Positions 18,701 to 26,390 of a stretch of DNA of 33,535 nt are shown in pieces. Source of the DNA: Acidobacteriota bacterium (lineage in GTDB: Bacteria > Acidobacteriota > Terriglobia > Bryobacterales > Bryobacteraceae); contig JACQZS010000143.1 of assembly GCA_016213725.1 (NCBI GenBank), positions 1-33,535 on the forward strand, given 5' to 3'. The translations under genes were made by a program, and so were the position numbers. How positions within the stretch are numbered: position 1 is the first letter of the stretch; each line of letters starts with the position of its first letter. The notes beneath the pieces were generated by a model. It searched no databases. It was not told the origin of the DNA and saw only the letters and a list, made by a program, of their open reading frames with translations.

Positions 18701-18944
18701 CGGTATTGCCGTCGTAACTGGCGGAGAAAGCGACGGTGCGGCCGTCGGGCGACATGATCGGATCGGTTTCGATCCCGGGTCCGGTGGTAAGGCGCGTGGC
18801 GTCTCCGCCGGCCCGCGCGACAGACCAGAGATCGCCGGAATACGAGAAGACGATGTGCGTGCGGTTCATCGCCGGCTTCTGCAGCAAGAGCGGGTCCTGG
18901 GCACTGGCCAGCAGGCAAACGGCGGCAAGGAGTGCGAGTTTCAT
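15711..18944 (-). CDS. Exported Tricorn-like S41 serine peptidase
   Basis: This 1077-residue protein has a signal peptide (MKLALLAAVCLLASAQ) and the full Tricorn layout. An N-terminal beta-propeller of WD40/TolB-like blades (for example DPIMSPDGRTVAFSA and FPAWSPDGQKIAWFSD) comes first, then a second propeller, a helical C1 domain, a PDZ domain (about 790-880) and the C2 catalytic core. Residues H741 (ELTVGHLY), S963 (NEWAGSGGD) and E1021 (DVENHG) line up with Tricorn H746, S965 and E1023, so it should be active. A Lys/Asp/Ala pentapeptide insert sits between propeller parts. Classical Tricorn is cytosolic; this one is exported and may degrade peptides in the periplasm. The longer frame to 19133 would run into the divergent gene. 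Confidence 0.92.
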   Translation of the reverse strand: MKLALLAAVCLLASAQDPLLLQKPAMNRTHIVFSYSGDLWSVARAGGDATRLTTGPGIETDPIMSPDGRTVAFSASYDGNTDVFTVPVEGGVPKRLTWHPGADTPIAFNGAGDQLLIRSGRATPAGGPRFFSIGLNGGPAAELPLPMGFQAAWSPDGKQLAYTPLAPAFLIWKRYAGGRTSPIWIANMADSRVEKIPRVNSNDFYPMWSGDKVFFLSDRFGAMTLCSFDTRTKKVEQAIRNTGLDYKSASLGPDAIALEHFGAIELYDLKSGKVTPVPIRIHGDLPHVRPYYDKVASKIQSFGLSPTGVRAVFEARGEIFTVPAEKGDVRNLTSTPGTAERFPAWSPDGQKIAWFSDASGEYQLHIAPQNGMGEVRKLDPGAKAFFYNPVWAPDGKKILFRDSNLQINYIDLDNGKVTRVDADYYDVPDRDDLSPSWSPDSKWILYNKIGANFMRAVHVYSLERNETTQISDGLSDQRHAIWDKGGRLIYFTASTNTGLSTGWLDMSSIDRVTNRNVYVVVLRNDDPSPLAPESDEEKAEPAKKDDAKKEDAKKDDAKKAEDVRIDFDGIGQRILALPGSAKAYTALAQGKAGIIFLLEGPQVPQNGPAAYTVQKYDAKTRKTEKLLDGVSAFDISFNGEKVIFRQGDKWTIAAAAAPPKPGEGAIRTADLEMRVEPLAEWNQIYNEAWRIERDFFYDPNLHGVNLADYKAKYAKFLPGLAHRADLNYLFGEMFGELTVGHLYVGGGALPEVKSIPVGLLGADYSVENGRYRIAKVYNGENWNPNLRAPLTAPGVNVKAGDYLLAVNGRDVTSAADVHSFFEATAGKSVVLKVGPNPSPEGARDVTVVPVAADQGLRYMNWVEENRRKVEKLSGGRLGYVHLPNTAEQGYTNFTRWFWAQKGKDGIVLDERFNGGGFVADYIVDYLRRPLLNYFTTRAGKEFTTPMNGIFGPKAMIVNEWAGSGGDALPWMFKKLKIGPVIGKRTWGGLVGIFGFPTLIDGGGLTAPNLAFYNTEKQWDVENHGTDPDIEVEMDPALVRQGHDPQLEKAVEVLLDSLKKNPPPQHQKPEYPNYHRAR
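17265..17324 (-). repeat. Lys/Asp/Ala pentapeptide-coding repeat inside the Tricorn-like gene
   Basis: Four 15-bp units encode KKDDA, KKEDA, KKDDA and KKAED, a charged, probably disordered linker between propeller regions. The variation between copies is at DNA and protein level, so it is not a fresh expansion. Confidence 0.8.
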
Positions 18945-19014
18945 GGGAAGGGCGGTTTCCTCCAAACACCCAATTCTAACCGCACAGCACTCGAAAACGC
19001 GTAAACTCTTCCCT

Positions 19015-19638
19015 ATGCGCTTCCTGCTGGTGCTCGCCTCGATGCTGTGGCAACCCCCGTCCGAGACAGGGGATTTTCTACCGAATGACCTGGTGGAACT
19101 CGTCCAACTGGACCCCACCATCAAGCTGGACATCCGCTATGCCACAGCGAACAATTTCCTGGGCAAGCCGGTGTACAGCGAGGCACGGGCGTTCCTGCAG
19201 CGGCCGGCGGCGGAAGCGCTGGTACGCGCACACCGCAAGTTGAAGGCAGAGGGTTACGGGATTCTGGTGCACGACGGGTACAGGCCGTGGGCCGTGACGA
19301 AGCTATTCTGGGACGCGACGCCGGAAGACAAGAAGGTGTTCGTGGCGAACCCGGCGCGCGGGTCGAGACACAACCGCGGATGCGCAGCCGACATCACTTT
19401 GTACAACCTGAAGACGGGCCAGGCGGTGGAGATGACCGGCGGCTACGACGAAATGACGGAGCGTTCATACCCCGACTACACCGGCGGGACGGCCGAGGCG
19501 CGGCGGCTGCGCGGACTATTGAGAGAATCCATGGAGGCCGAGGGCTACATGGTCTACGAGTACGAATGGTGGCACTTCGACTACAAGGACTGGCGGCGCT
19601 ACCGGATCTCCGACGTGCCCTTCAGCGCCATCAGATAG
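19015..19638 (+). CDS. VanX/DdpX-type D-alanyl-D-alanine dipeptidase
   Basis: The 207-residue protein belongs to peptidase family M15D, which cleaves D-Ala-D-Ala with a zinc ion. Zinc ligands H119 and D126 lie in SRHNRGCAAD, and catalytic E184 with ligand H187 lies in YEWWHFDY. The arginine of HDGYRPW matches VanX R71. The spacing matches VanX (H116, D123, E181, H184) with a constant shift of three. A short hydrophobic N-terminus (MRFLLVLASMLW) suggests export, as expected for peptidoglycan turnover. ATG 19015 is preferred over longer frames that enter the divergent Tricorn-like gene. No vanH, vanA or vanRS partners are present, so this is not a glycopeptide-resistance cassette. Confidence 0.9.
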   Translation: MRFLLVLASMLWQPPSETGDFLPNDLVELVQLDPTIKLDIRYATANNFLGKPVYSEARAFLQRPAAEALVRAHRKLKAEGYGILVHDGYRPWAVTKLFWDATPEDKKVFVANPARGSRHNRGCAADITLYNLKTGQAVEMTGGYDEMTERSYPDYTGGTAEARRLRGLLRESMEAEGYMVYEYEWWHFDYKDWRRYRISDVPFSAIR

Positions 19639-21814
19639 CGCGACCGGTGCGCTGCAGCCAGGTGCGCAGCATGAGGGCGAAGTCACCGATGTTGGGCGAC
19701 GATTCGAGGTCTTCCAGGCTGTACCGCATTTTGCGGCGCCAGTTGGGGTACTGCCAGGTGGTGCCGGGCAGGTTCTGCTGGTCGAGTTCCTTGGTCAGGT
19801 CCTCCTGATTGAGCAGCATCAGCAGGGAGGGCGTGCTCATGAGATAGCCGATGACCGCGTTGTGCAGTTCGCCGGTGAGCTCAGACCAATCGGCCGATTC
19901 GCGCGGGAAGTCCTGGGGCAGAAAGCCGTCACGGATGAGGGCCTCAGCCATCTTGCGCTTCTCCTCGCGGCGCTCGTTCTTCTGGCGCTGATAGAAGGCT
20001 TCGTCGGTGAGGATGCCCGCGGCGCGGCGGGCTTCGATGTCGCGGCCGGCCCAGAAGCCCGCGAGAGTGGGCAGATCGTGGGTAGTGGAGGAGACCAGGG
20101 CGCCGCGAGGGTAGTCCTTGCAGGGCAGGGGCATGCCGTCGTGGCCCTTTTCGAAATAGAAGAGCCGGTAGTTGCACATGCCGTAGTGATCCATGGCTTC
20201 GCGCAGCCCGGCGGGGACGGTGCCGAGGTCTTCGCCGACGACGAGGAACCGGCCGCGGACGCTTTCGAGCGCAAGGATGCGAATGAGGTCGCGCCAGTGT
20301 TCGTTGACGTAGGTACCCTGGGCGGCGGTGTGGCCCTCGGGGATCCAGAAGAGCCGGAAGAAGCGCATGACGTGGTCGATGCGGAGAGCGCCGCCATGGC
20401 GGGCGTTGCGGCGGATGGACTCGGCAAAGAGGCGGTAGCCGTTGGCGCGATGGGCGACGGCGTTGGGCGGGGGAAAGGCCCAGTCCTGTCCTTCGGGCGC
20501 GAAGTCGTCGGGCGGCGAGCCGACTCGGCAACCTTCGATGTAGTAGGGGCGGTGAGCCCAGAGGTCGGCGCCGCAGCGGTCAGTGGCGAGGGCCAGATCG
20601 TGATAGAGGCCGATCGGCATGCCGGACTGCAGGGCCTGGCTCTGCACGGCGGCGATCTGGAGATCGATCAGCCACTGAACGTACTTGTGGAAGAGAACGC
20701 GGCGGGGGTTGGCATGGACGAACTCCTGAACCGCGGGTGAGTCGGGGTGCTGATACTCTTCGGGCCAATCGGGCCAGATCCAGAGGTCCCGGTTGCGGGC
20801 ATGGAGGACTTCGTCGAGGGCGCAGTAGGTGGCGAAGCGCTCCAGCAGGGCTCCTTGCTCGGCCGCCCATTGTTGAAATTGCCGGGCGCGAGGCGCATCC
20901 TTCTGCCAGGAATCGCGGAGAAATTGCCGGAAGAGAACGCGGAGGACGCCGCGCTTGAGGCGGGCGACTCGCTCGTATTCGACGTATTCGGCGGAACGCA
21001 GCGCTGCCAGTTCAGCCTGGAAGCGCCCGGAGGCGACGAGCCGGCGGGCGGCGGGACAGGCGGCAAATTCATCGACGGCTTCGACGTCGACGTAGAGGAA
21101 GTTGCGCTGGTAGACAGAGAGCGGCAGGTAGGGGCTGGTGTTGTACGGCTGACGGTTGTGGAGAGCGTGGAGCGGGTTGAGGGCGATGAAGCCGACGCTG
21201 AGCGATTCAGCCGCCCAGCGGCAGAGCGCGGCGAGATCCGTAAAGTCGCCGACGCCCCAGTTGCGGGCGGAGCGCAAGCCGTAGAGGCTGACAGCGAGGC
21301 CGGCGGAGCGTGCGCCCTGGCTGAGTTTCTGCGGAAGCCACGCCTTTTCCGGGGCGACAACGATGCGCTGGCTGGCGCGGACCTCGCTTCCATCGGGCAA
21401 GACGAGGGCCAGGCGGAGATCGTGATAACCGAGGCGGAGCGGCGTGGGCAGGGGTAGGGACTGCTGGCCGGCGGCGACGGCAAATTCCCGGCGATCCGCC
21501 CAGCCCTGTTCCCAATCGAGCGTCACTGCAACGCGGGTACCGGCGGGAGCGCGGAACGGGACACAGGGCTCGGAGTCGGCAATACTGAGAACCGTCACCG
21601 GGTCGAGGGGACGGGCCTGTGTGGAGGCATGCAGGGCGGCGGCAGAGGACTGCAGGGCCTCCGGCGAACTGGTCTCCAGGCCCAAAGAAGCGAGGATCGA
21701 GAGAATCGCGGACTCTTCCGTGGCGTGATGCCGCCCCCAGATATCCCAAAACTCCATGTCGATTCCGAATTCGGCACACAACGGACCCAGCAGAGGGGCG
21801 AAAGGGGATGGCAT
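19631..21814 (-). CDS. malQ: 4-alpha-glucanotransferase (amylomaltase, GH77)
   Basis: This 727-residue cytoplasmic enzyme transfers alpha-1,4-glucan chains between maltodextrins and glucose. GH77 landmarks are intact: the nucleophile region [19 protein letters not shown], the acid/base glutamate in [11 protein letters not shown], and the third carboxylate in [13 protein letters not shown]. The N-terminal half carries a beta-domain with [19 protein letters not shown] at the start of the barrel. The length is close to that of E. coli MalQ (694). ATG 21814 ([10 protein letters not shown]) is chosen; the frame opens further to 21901 inside nuoB. It converges on the VanX-type gene with an 8-bp overlap. 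No other glycogen or maltose genes are in view. Confidence 0.93.
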   Translation of the reverse strand: MPSPFAPLLGPLCAEFGIDMEFWDIWGRHHATEESAILSILASLGLETSSPEALQSSAAALHASTQARPLDPVTVLSIADSEPCVPFRAPAGTRVAVTLDWEQGWADRREFAVAAGQQSLPLPTPLRLGYHDLRLALVLPDGSEVRASQRIVVAPEKAWLPQKLSQGARSAGLAVSLYGLRSARNWGVGDFTDLAALCRWAAESLSVGFIALNPLHALHNRQPYNTSPYLPLSVYQRNFLYVDVEAVDEFAACPAARRLVASGRFQAELAALRSAEYVEYERVARLKRGVLRVLFRQFLRDSWQKDAPRARQFQQWAAEQGALLERFATYCALDEVLHARNRDLWIWPDWPEEYQHPDSPAVQEFVHANPRRVLFHKYVQWLIDLQIAAVQSQALQSGMPIGLYHDLALATDRCGADLWAHRPYYIEGCRVGSPPDDFAPEGQDWAFPPPNAVAHRANGYRLFAESIRRNARHGGALRIDHVMRFFRLFWIPEGHTAAQGTYVNEHWRDLIRILALESVRGRFLVVGEDLGTVPAGLREAMDHYGMCNYRLFYFEKGHDGMPLPCKDYPRGALVSSTTHDLPTLAGFWAGRDIEARRAAGILTDEAFYQRQKNERREEKRKMAEALIRDGFLPQDFPRESADWSELTGELHNAVIGYLMSTPSLLMLLNQEDLTKELDQQNLPGTTWQYPNWRRKMRYSLEDLESSPNIGDFALMLRTWLQRTGRAI

Positions 21815-21887
21815 GAGCTCACTCCATTTTAGCTGCTCCCGCCGCAAACCACCCGTCCGGCCGTGGGATAATCTCAAAGAAGGGGAT

Positions 21888-22451
<564 letters not shown>

Positions 22452-22473
22452 CAATCGGGCAATTGGTGAGTCT

Positions 22474-22507
22474 TAAAGGCGCCGGCCGAACAGGTCCGGC
22501 GCCTTTA
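22474..22507 (+). terminator. Intrinsic terminator after nuoB
   Basis: A perfect 12-bp inverted repeat (TAAAGGCGCCGG / CCGGCGCCTTTA) with a 10-nt loop is followed by CTTTTCC. It lies 22 bp after the nuoB stop and separates nuoB from the flagellar genes. Confidence 0.88.
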
Positions 22508-22581
22508 CTTTTCCTCACACGCGGCCGGATCCTTCCGATGTGTAGGTTGGGAGCCGAGGAGATCCCGGAAGGAGGCACCCC

Positions 22582-22860
22582 GTGGAAGTACGGAGAGTCG
22601 AGAGTCTGGCCGACGTTTCGGCAGTCTCGCAGGTTCAGCCGGTCAGCCCGCAGCAACGCGAAGAGCAATCACGCCTGATTCACGCTGTGGAGAGCGTAAA
22701 TGAGGCCCAGCTCTTCGGAGAAGGAAATGAGTTGAGATTCGTGATCGACCGCCGGACAAAGCGGCCGGTGATGCGGATCGTCAACAAGGAAACGCAGGAA
22801 GTGGTGAGACAGATCCCGGCGGAGTCCGTATTGCGGATGGCAGCGGAGATCCGGCTGTAA
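22582..22860 (+). CDS. flaG: Flagellar protein FlaG
   Basis: The 92-residue protein has a variable, polar N-terminus and the conserved FlaG core LRFVIDRRTKRPVMRIVNKETQEVVRQIPAESVLRMAAEI. FlaG influences filament length or stability; its molecular role is not settled. GTG 22582 is set by a strong GGAGG site (22570-22574) seven bases upstream. It is followed 28 bp later by fliS, with no fliD between, although flaG-fliD-fliS is the common order elsewhere. The 130-bp leader holds the nuoB terminator and no convincing flagellar promoter. Confidence 0.85.
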   Translation: MEVRRVESLADVSAVSQVQPVSPQQREEQSRLIHAVESVNEAQLFGEGNELRFVIDRRTKRPVMRIVNKETQEVVRQIPAESVLRMAAEIRL

Positions 22861-22888
22861 TCGTCACTAGAGAGCGGAACAGAAGCGC

Positions 22889-23332
22889 ATGTCCTACAAC
22901 CCCTACGAAAACCAGATGCAGCAAGCGATTCTCGAAGCGGAGCCAATCGAACTGGTGGCGATGCTGTACTCCGGACTGCGGGAGTCCATCAGCAAAGCGC
23001 GGGATCATTTCCGGCGCGGCGAAATCCGGGAACGGGCGGCAGCGATCAGCCGCGCGCTGGAAATCCTGGCGGAGCTGGCGTCATCCCTGGACCGGGACCG
23101 GGGTGGATCGCTGGCGACGCAGCTTGCGGTGCTGTATGATTTTGCGGCGATGCGCCTGCAGGAGGCGAATGCGCGGCAGGAGCCGGGGCTGCTGGACGAG
23201 GCAGAGCGGGTGATTGCGCCATTGGAAGAGGCGTGGCGCGAACTGAGGCGCTCGACCGAGAATCGTGCTCCGACGCAGTTTCCGATGGGCGAAATGAGCG
23301 AGCCGTGCACGGCGCTTTCGGCGTGCGGCTGA
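22889..23332 (+). CDS. fliS: Flagellin export chaperone FliS
   Basis: This 147-residue protein has the FliS four-helix-bundle sequence: YNPYENQMQQAILEAEPIELVAMLYSGLRESI, RGEIRERAAAISRALEILAELASSLD, and LAVLYDFAAMRLQEANARQEPGLLDEAERVIAPLEEAWREL. FliS binds the C-terminus of flagellin in the cytoplasm and prevents early polymerisation. The last 20-25 residues are polar and likely disordered. It shares a transcript with flaG and converges on flgJ with an 11-bp gap. No flagellin gene lies in the window. Confidence 0.88.
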   Translation: MSYNPYENQMQQAILEAEPIELVAMLYSGLRESISKARDHFRRGEIRERAAAISRALEILAELASSLDRDRGGSLATQLAVLYDFAAMRLQEANARQEPGLLDEAERVIAPLEEAWRELRRSTENRAPTQFPMGEMSEPCTALSACG

Positions 23333-23343
23333 GGTGGGACCGC

Positions 23344-23688
23344 CTAGGAGGCGGCTGGGTCCGGTGCGCTGCCAGCAGGCTTTGCCGTTCTCAAGCCTTG
23401 TTCGACGAGCGCGGCGAGGCCGAATCCGCCGCGGGTGGCCAGTGCCTGTGCGACGCACTGTTCGGCCATCTCGGTGAGCGTCTGGCCGGCCTGATCGTCG
23501 CCTCCGCCCAACCAGCCGCCGCCATCGGACTGGCGCATGCTGGTGAGCATCTGCCCGATCAGTAGCGATTCGAATTGCTCAGCGGCCTCGTGGATCCGGG
23601 TAGAATCCTGCTTCCCCTTGCCAGCCGAGCCGCTGGAGGCCCAATCGAGCGGGGTGCTCCAACTGGGGGCACTGGTGGTGGTGGACAT
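23344..23688 (-). CDS. flgJ: FlgJ-like rod-binding protein lacking the muramidase domain
   Basis: The 114-residue protein corresponds only to the N-terminal rod-cap domain of FlgJ (PF10135): IHEAAEQFESLLIGQMLTSMRQSDGG, then LTEMAEQCVAQALATRGGFGLAALVEQGL. Enterobacterial FlgJ (about 310 aa) carries an additional C-terminal peptidoglycan hydrolase, which is absent, so wall opening for the rod must depend on another enzyme. Single-domain FlgJ is known from several phyla. It is the last gene of the flgF operon, starting 2 bp after flgI. Confidence 0.85.
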   Translation of the reverse strand: MSTTTSAPSWSTPLDWASSGSAGKGKQDSTRIHEAAEQFESLLIGQMLTSMRQSDGGGWLGGGDDQAGQTLTEMAEQCVAQALATRGGFGLAALVEQGLRTAKPAGSAPDPAAS

Positions 23689-23690
23689 GT

Positions 23691-24770
23691 CTAAATCACC
23701 TCAATTTCCGCGTCGAGAGCGCCGGCGGCCTTCAGGCTTTGCAGGATGGCGATGACATCCCTGGCGGTGGAGCCGATCGCGGTCAAGGCTCTGACCAGAT
23801 CGTCCACTGTGCCGCCGGGCTTGAGTTGGATCGACTTGGCCTTCTCTTCCTGGACGCTGGTGGAAACCTGGGGAATGGTGGCAGTTTTTCCCTGGCTAAA
23901 TGGGGCGGGCTGGGAGACGTCATAGCTGGTCTGGACCTCCACGGAGAGCGCACCATGCAGGACAGCAACGGGCCGGATGCGGATGTCGCGGCCGGCGATG
24001 ATGGTGCCGGTTCGCTCGTTGATGATGATGCGCTGAGGCCGGTCGGCTTCCAGTGTCAGTGTCTCCACCTCCGCGATAAAGTCCACCCCGCGGGACGAAT
24101 ATTCCGGCGGCACGGTGACGCTCACCAGCCCTGCGCTTTCACAACGGGCCACCTCGGCTGAGAAGCGGCTGTTAATGGCGCGCGCCAGGCGGGACGCGGT
24201 GGTGAAATCAGCTTGGCGGAGTTGAAGCCGGAGCCTGCCTTCGGGATTCACCGACGGTGCGGCTCGCTCGACTATCGCCCCGTTGGGCACACGGCCCGCA
24301 GTGGGATGGTTCAAAGTGGTGGAATTGCCGCCGCGACCTGCCACGAAACCGCCCGTCACGACGGAACCCTGAGCGACCGCGAACACCTGCCCGTCCACAG
24401 CCTTGAGCGGAGTAAGAACCAACAGGCCGCCCTGCAGGTTGGAGGCGTCGCCGACGGCCGCCACCTGCACATCCACCCTCAAGCCAGGCTGCGAAAACGG
24501 CGGGAGGTTGGCGGTCACCATCACGGCCGCGGTGTTCCGGACGAGGATGGCCGACGGCGTCACTTGCACGCCCATCCGGTCGAGGAGGTTGGCCAGGGTT
24601 TGCGAGGAGAAGACGGTCTGCCGTTTGTCGCCCGTGCCGTTCAACCCGACAACCAGGCCATAACCGATCAGTTGGTTGTCGCGGACACCTTCAATGGCGG
24701 CAATCTCTTTCACACGCACGGCTGCCGGTGCGCAGAGTGCCAGACACATCATGATAATTCCGAGTCTCAT
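23691..24770 (-). CDS. flgI: Flagellar P-ring protein FlgI
   Basis: This 359-residue protein builds the periplasmic P-ring around the distal rod. The signal peptide is MRLGIIMMCLALCAPAAV. The mature part opens with the family signature VKEIAAIEGVRDNQLIGYGLVVGLNGTGD and continues with LPPFSQPGLRVDVQVAAVGDASNLQGGLLVLTPL. It ends KPGGTVDDLVRALTAIGSTARDVIAILQSLKAAGALDAEIEVI, a full-length C-terminus. It lies 2 bp after flgH. Together with FlgH and FlgA, it shows a Gram-negative envelope. Confidence 0.95.
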   Translation of the reverse strand: MRLGIIMMCLALCAPAAVRVKEIAAIEGVRDNQLIGYGLVVGLNGTGDKRQTVFSSQTLANLLDRMGVQVTPSAILVRNTAAVMVTANLPPFSQPGLRVDVQVAAVGDASNLQGGLLVLTPLKAVDGQVFAVAQGSVVTGGFVAGRGGNSTTLNHPTAGRVPNGAIVERAAPSVNPEGRLRLQLRQADFTTASRLARAINSRFSAEVARCESAGLVSVTVPPEYSSRGVDFIAEVETLTLEADRPQRIIINERTGTIIAGRDIRIRPVAVLHGALSVEVQTSYDVSQPAPFSQGKTATIPQVSTSVQEEKAKSIQLKPGGTVDDLVRALTAIGSTARDVIAILQSLKAAGALDAEIEVI

Positions 24771-24772
24771 GG

Positions 24773-25492
24773 CTAGAAGGGGAGGATGCCCAGAAGGAGG
24801 CGATAGAGGAAATTTGGTCTGCGGATGGCATCGTTCACCACCCCTTTGCCGTCCACGCGAACCTCCATCTCGGCAAGGCGATCGGACGAGATCCGATTTG
24901 TCGGCGAAAGATCGTTCCAGCGCAGCAGTCCGCGCACCGTAACGCGCTGGTGTTCGGAGTTGACGGTGATGTCCTTGGTCCCCTCAATGACGAGGTTGCC
25001 GTTGGGCAGCACGTGCGTGACACGCGCCGACAGGGTGGTTTGCAGCACGTTCATTCGTGAGGTCTCCCCCTGCCCATCCAGTGCGGTATCGCCCCCGAGT
25101 TCCGCCAGGGAGGTGAACGGCCCCGGAGTTCGCAGCGGCCCGCCCATGGCGCTGATGGACGCTTTCGCAGAGGATTTCCTCTCAGCTTTGGTGCCTCCCT
25201 TGGCCAGGGCCGAAGCTTTGTCGTAGACCACAATGGTCACCAGGTCGTTCACCTGGTTGGCGCGCAGGTCACGCGCCAGGTCGCTGAAACGCCCCGAGCC
25301 CCGGTACAGTGACCCGGGAGTGGCCGCCTCCACCGTGTGCGCCGCCTCAGCTTCCTGGATGACGAGATCCAGCGGACTGGGCTGCTGCCGCTTCCCGTCT
25401 TTCGCGGGCGCTGCGCCCGGCAGCCGGCACGGCGCGATTCCCAGTACGAGCGCTGCTGCCAGCATCGCGACCGGAGTCCTGTACATTCTCAT
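24773..25492 (-). CDS. flgH: Flagellar L-ring protein FlgH
   Basis: This 239-residue protein forms the outer-membrane L-ring. Recognisable parts are SLYRGSGRFSDLARDLRANQVNDLVTIVVYDKA, ARVTHVLPNGNLVIEGTKDITVNSEHQRVTVRGLLR and SSDRLAEMEVRVDGKGVV. The N-terminus is a signal peptide (MRMYRTPVAMLAAALVLGIAPC). FlgH is normally a lipoprotein, but the only Cys is in IAPC, with Pro at -1, which is a poor lipobox. ATG 25492 follows GGAGA, and the first 48 codons overlap the 3' end of flgA in another frame. This overlap is unusually long for the locus. Confidence 0.93.
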   Translation of the reverse strand: MRMYRTPVAMLAAALVLGIAPCRLPGAAPAKDGKRQQPSPLDLVIQEAEAAHTVEAATPGSLYRGSGRFSDLARDLRANQVNDLVTIVVYDKASALAKGGTKAERKSSAKASISAMGGPLRTPGPFTSLAELGGDTALDGQGETSRMNVLQTTLSARVTHVLPNGNLVIEGTKDITVNSEHQRVTVRGLLRWNDLSPTNRISSDRLAEMEVRVDGKGVVNDAIRRPNFLYRLLLGILPF

Positions 25493-26390
25493 TTTGATTC
25501 TCCAAATCCACTGTGACTACGCCCTTGGCCTGCACCCTGGCCTGGAACCGCTTGGACGATTGCTGATTTACGACAAGGATGGCATCGCCAATCCGCCCAC
25601 CAGTGACCGCTTTCGCCACTGTTCCGACCTGTGCCATGCCCGAGCGGATCTGCAGCTTCACCATCTCCCCCGGCACCACGGCGCGGGGCTGCTCCAGATC
25701 GCTGGGCAGAACCGGCGCACCTGCCAGAATGGACCGGCGGGCTTCCAGGCCAGCCAGGGCGGCAAGGTCCGAGACCGGCTTTGGAGCGAAAATGGGGCCG
25801 ATTCGTGATTCCCGCTGGACGTCGCCGGGCTCAATTACTTTCCCTTGCGGGATGACCTGAACAGCGAAGAGCCCTTCCTGCCGTACTCTGACTTTCACGG
25901 TCGCCCAGAAGGACACGCTCCGCTTTTCCTCGAACACGACCCGCCCCTTCCACATCAGGGGGGTGTCGGCGCCGGCGATCGCCGAACCGCTGAGCCCGGG
26001 CTGCTGAAACACCAGCGCACCCCTCGGCACAGGCAGCCGGCAGTAATCCACCAGTTCCAGCTCAGCTCCATCCGGCAAGGCGCCCCGCAGCGCGGCAACC
26101 ACCTCATCGCGCGTCACCGCCCGAACTGGCCGCTGCACGCAGAGGTCGGCGAGTGGCCCAGGGTCCACGCTCTGCCTCAGCGCGATGGCCCGCAACTGCT
26201 CGCCCCGCCACCAGCGGGTGAGGCCGGATGCCGGCGAATACCCGATGACCGTCTCTGGCGGTATCGAGGCAAAAGCGGGAACTGCTTTGGCAACATCGGA
26301 AGCGAGGACGCGCGCGGCGTCGATCTGCAGACATGCTTCCGCGGCCCAACTGCATGCCGCTGTCCAGAGGATGAGGAGAATGGCCTTCAT
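25347..26390 (-). CDS. flgA: P-ring assembly chaperone FlgA
   Basis: This 347-residue periplasmic protein helps FlgI assemble. It has a signal peptide (MKAILLILWTAACSWAAEA) and a C-terminal SAF/ChapFlgA domain: LFAVQVIPQGKVIEPGDVQRES, ARRSILAGAPVLPSDLEQPRAVVPGEMVKL and IGDAILVVNQQSSKRFQARVQAKGVVTVD. FlgA proteins usually end soon after the GVV motif. Here the frame runs on for about 50 polar residues that are read in another frame as the FlgH N-terminus. The start overlaps the flgG stop (ATGA, 26387-26390). Confidence 0.9.
   Translation of the reverse strand: MKAILLILWTAACSWAAEACLQIDAARVLASDVAKAVPAFASIPPETVIGYSPASGLTRWWRGEQLRAIALRQSVDPGPLADLCVQRPVRAVTRDEVVAALRGALPDGAELELVDYCRLPVPRGALVFQQPGLSGSAIAGADTPLMWKGRVVFEEKRSVSFWATVKVRVRQEGLFAVQVIPQGKVIEPGDVQRESRIGPIFAPKPVSDLAALAGLEARRSILAGAPVLPSDLEQPRAVVPGEMVKLQIRSGMAQVGTVAKAVTGGRIGDAILVVNQQSSKRFQARVQAKGVVTVDLENQNENVQDSGRDAGSSARTGNRAVPAAGRSARERREAAAAQSAGSRHPGS

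Noticed and set aside
16722..19004. 760-aa open frame antisense to the Tricorn-like gene
   Set aside because: It mirrors a real GC-rich gene with an intact catalytic triad; the Gly/Val/Asp-rich translation has no domain. The 414-aa frame at 4167-5411 (+) is rejected for the same reason.
19015..19638. Vancomycin-resistance cassette
   Set aside because: VanX residues are present, but there is no vanH, vanA or two-component pair; adjacent genes are a peptidase and malQ.
22504..22541. Sigma-28 promoter for flaG
   Set aside because: The best alignments match only about half of the consensus positions or have poor -35 elements, and they overlap the nuoB terminator tail.
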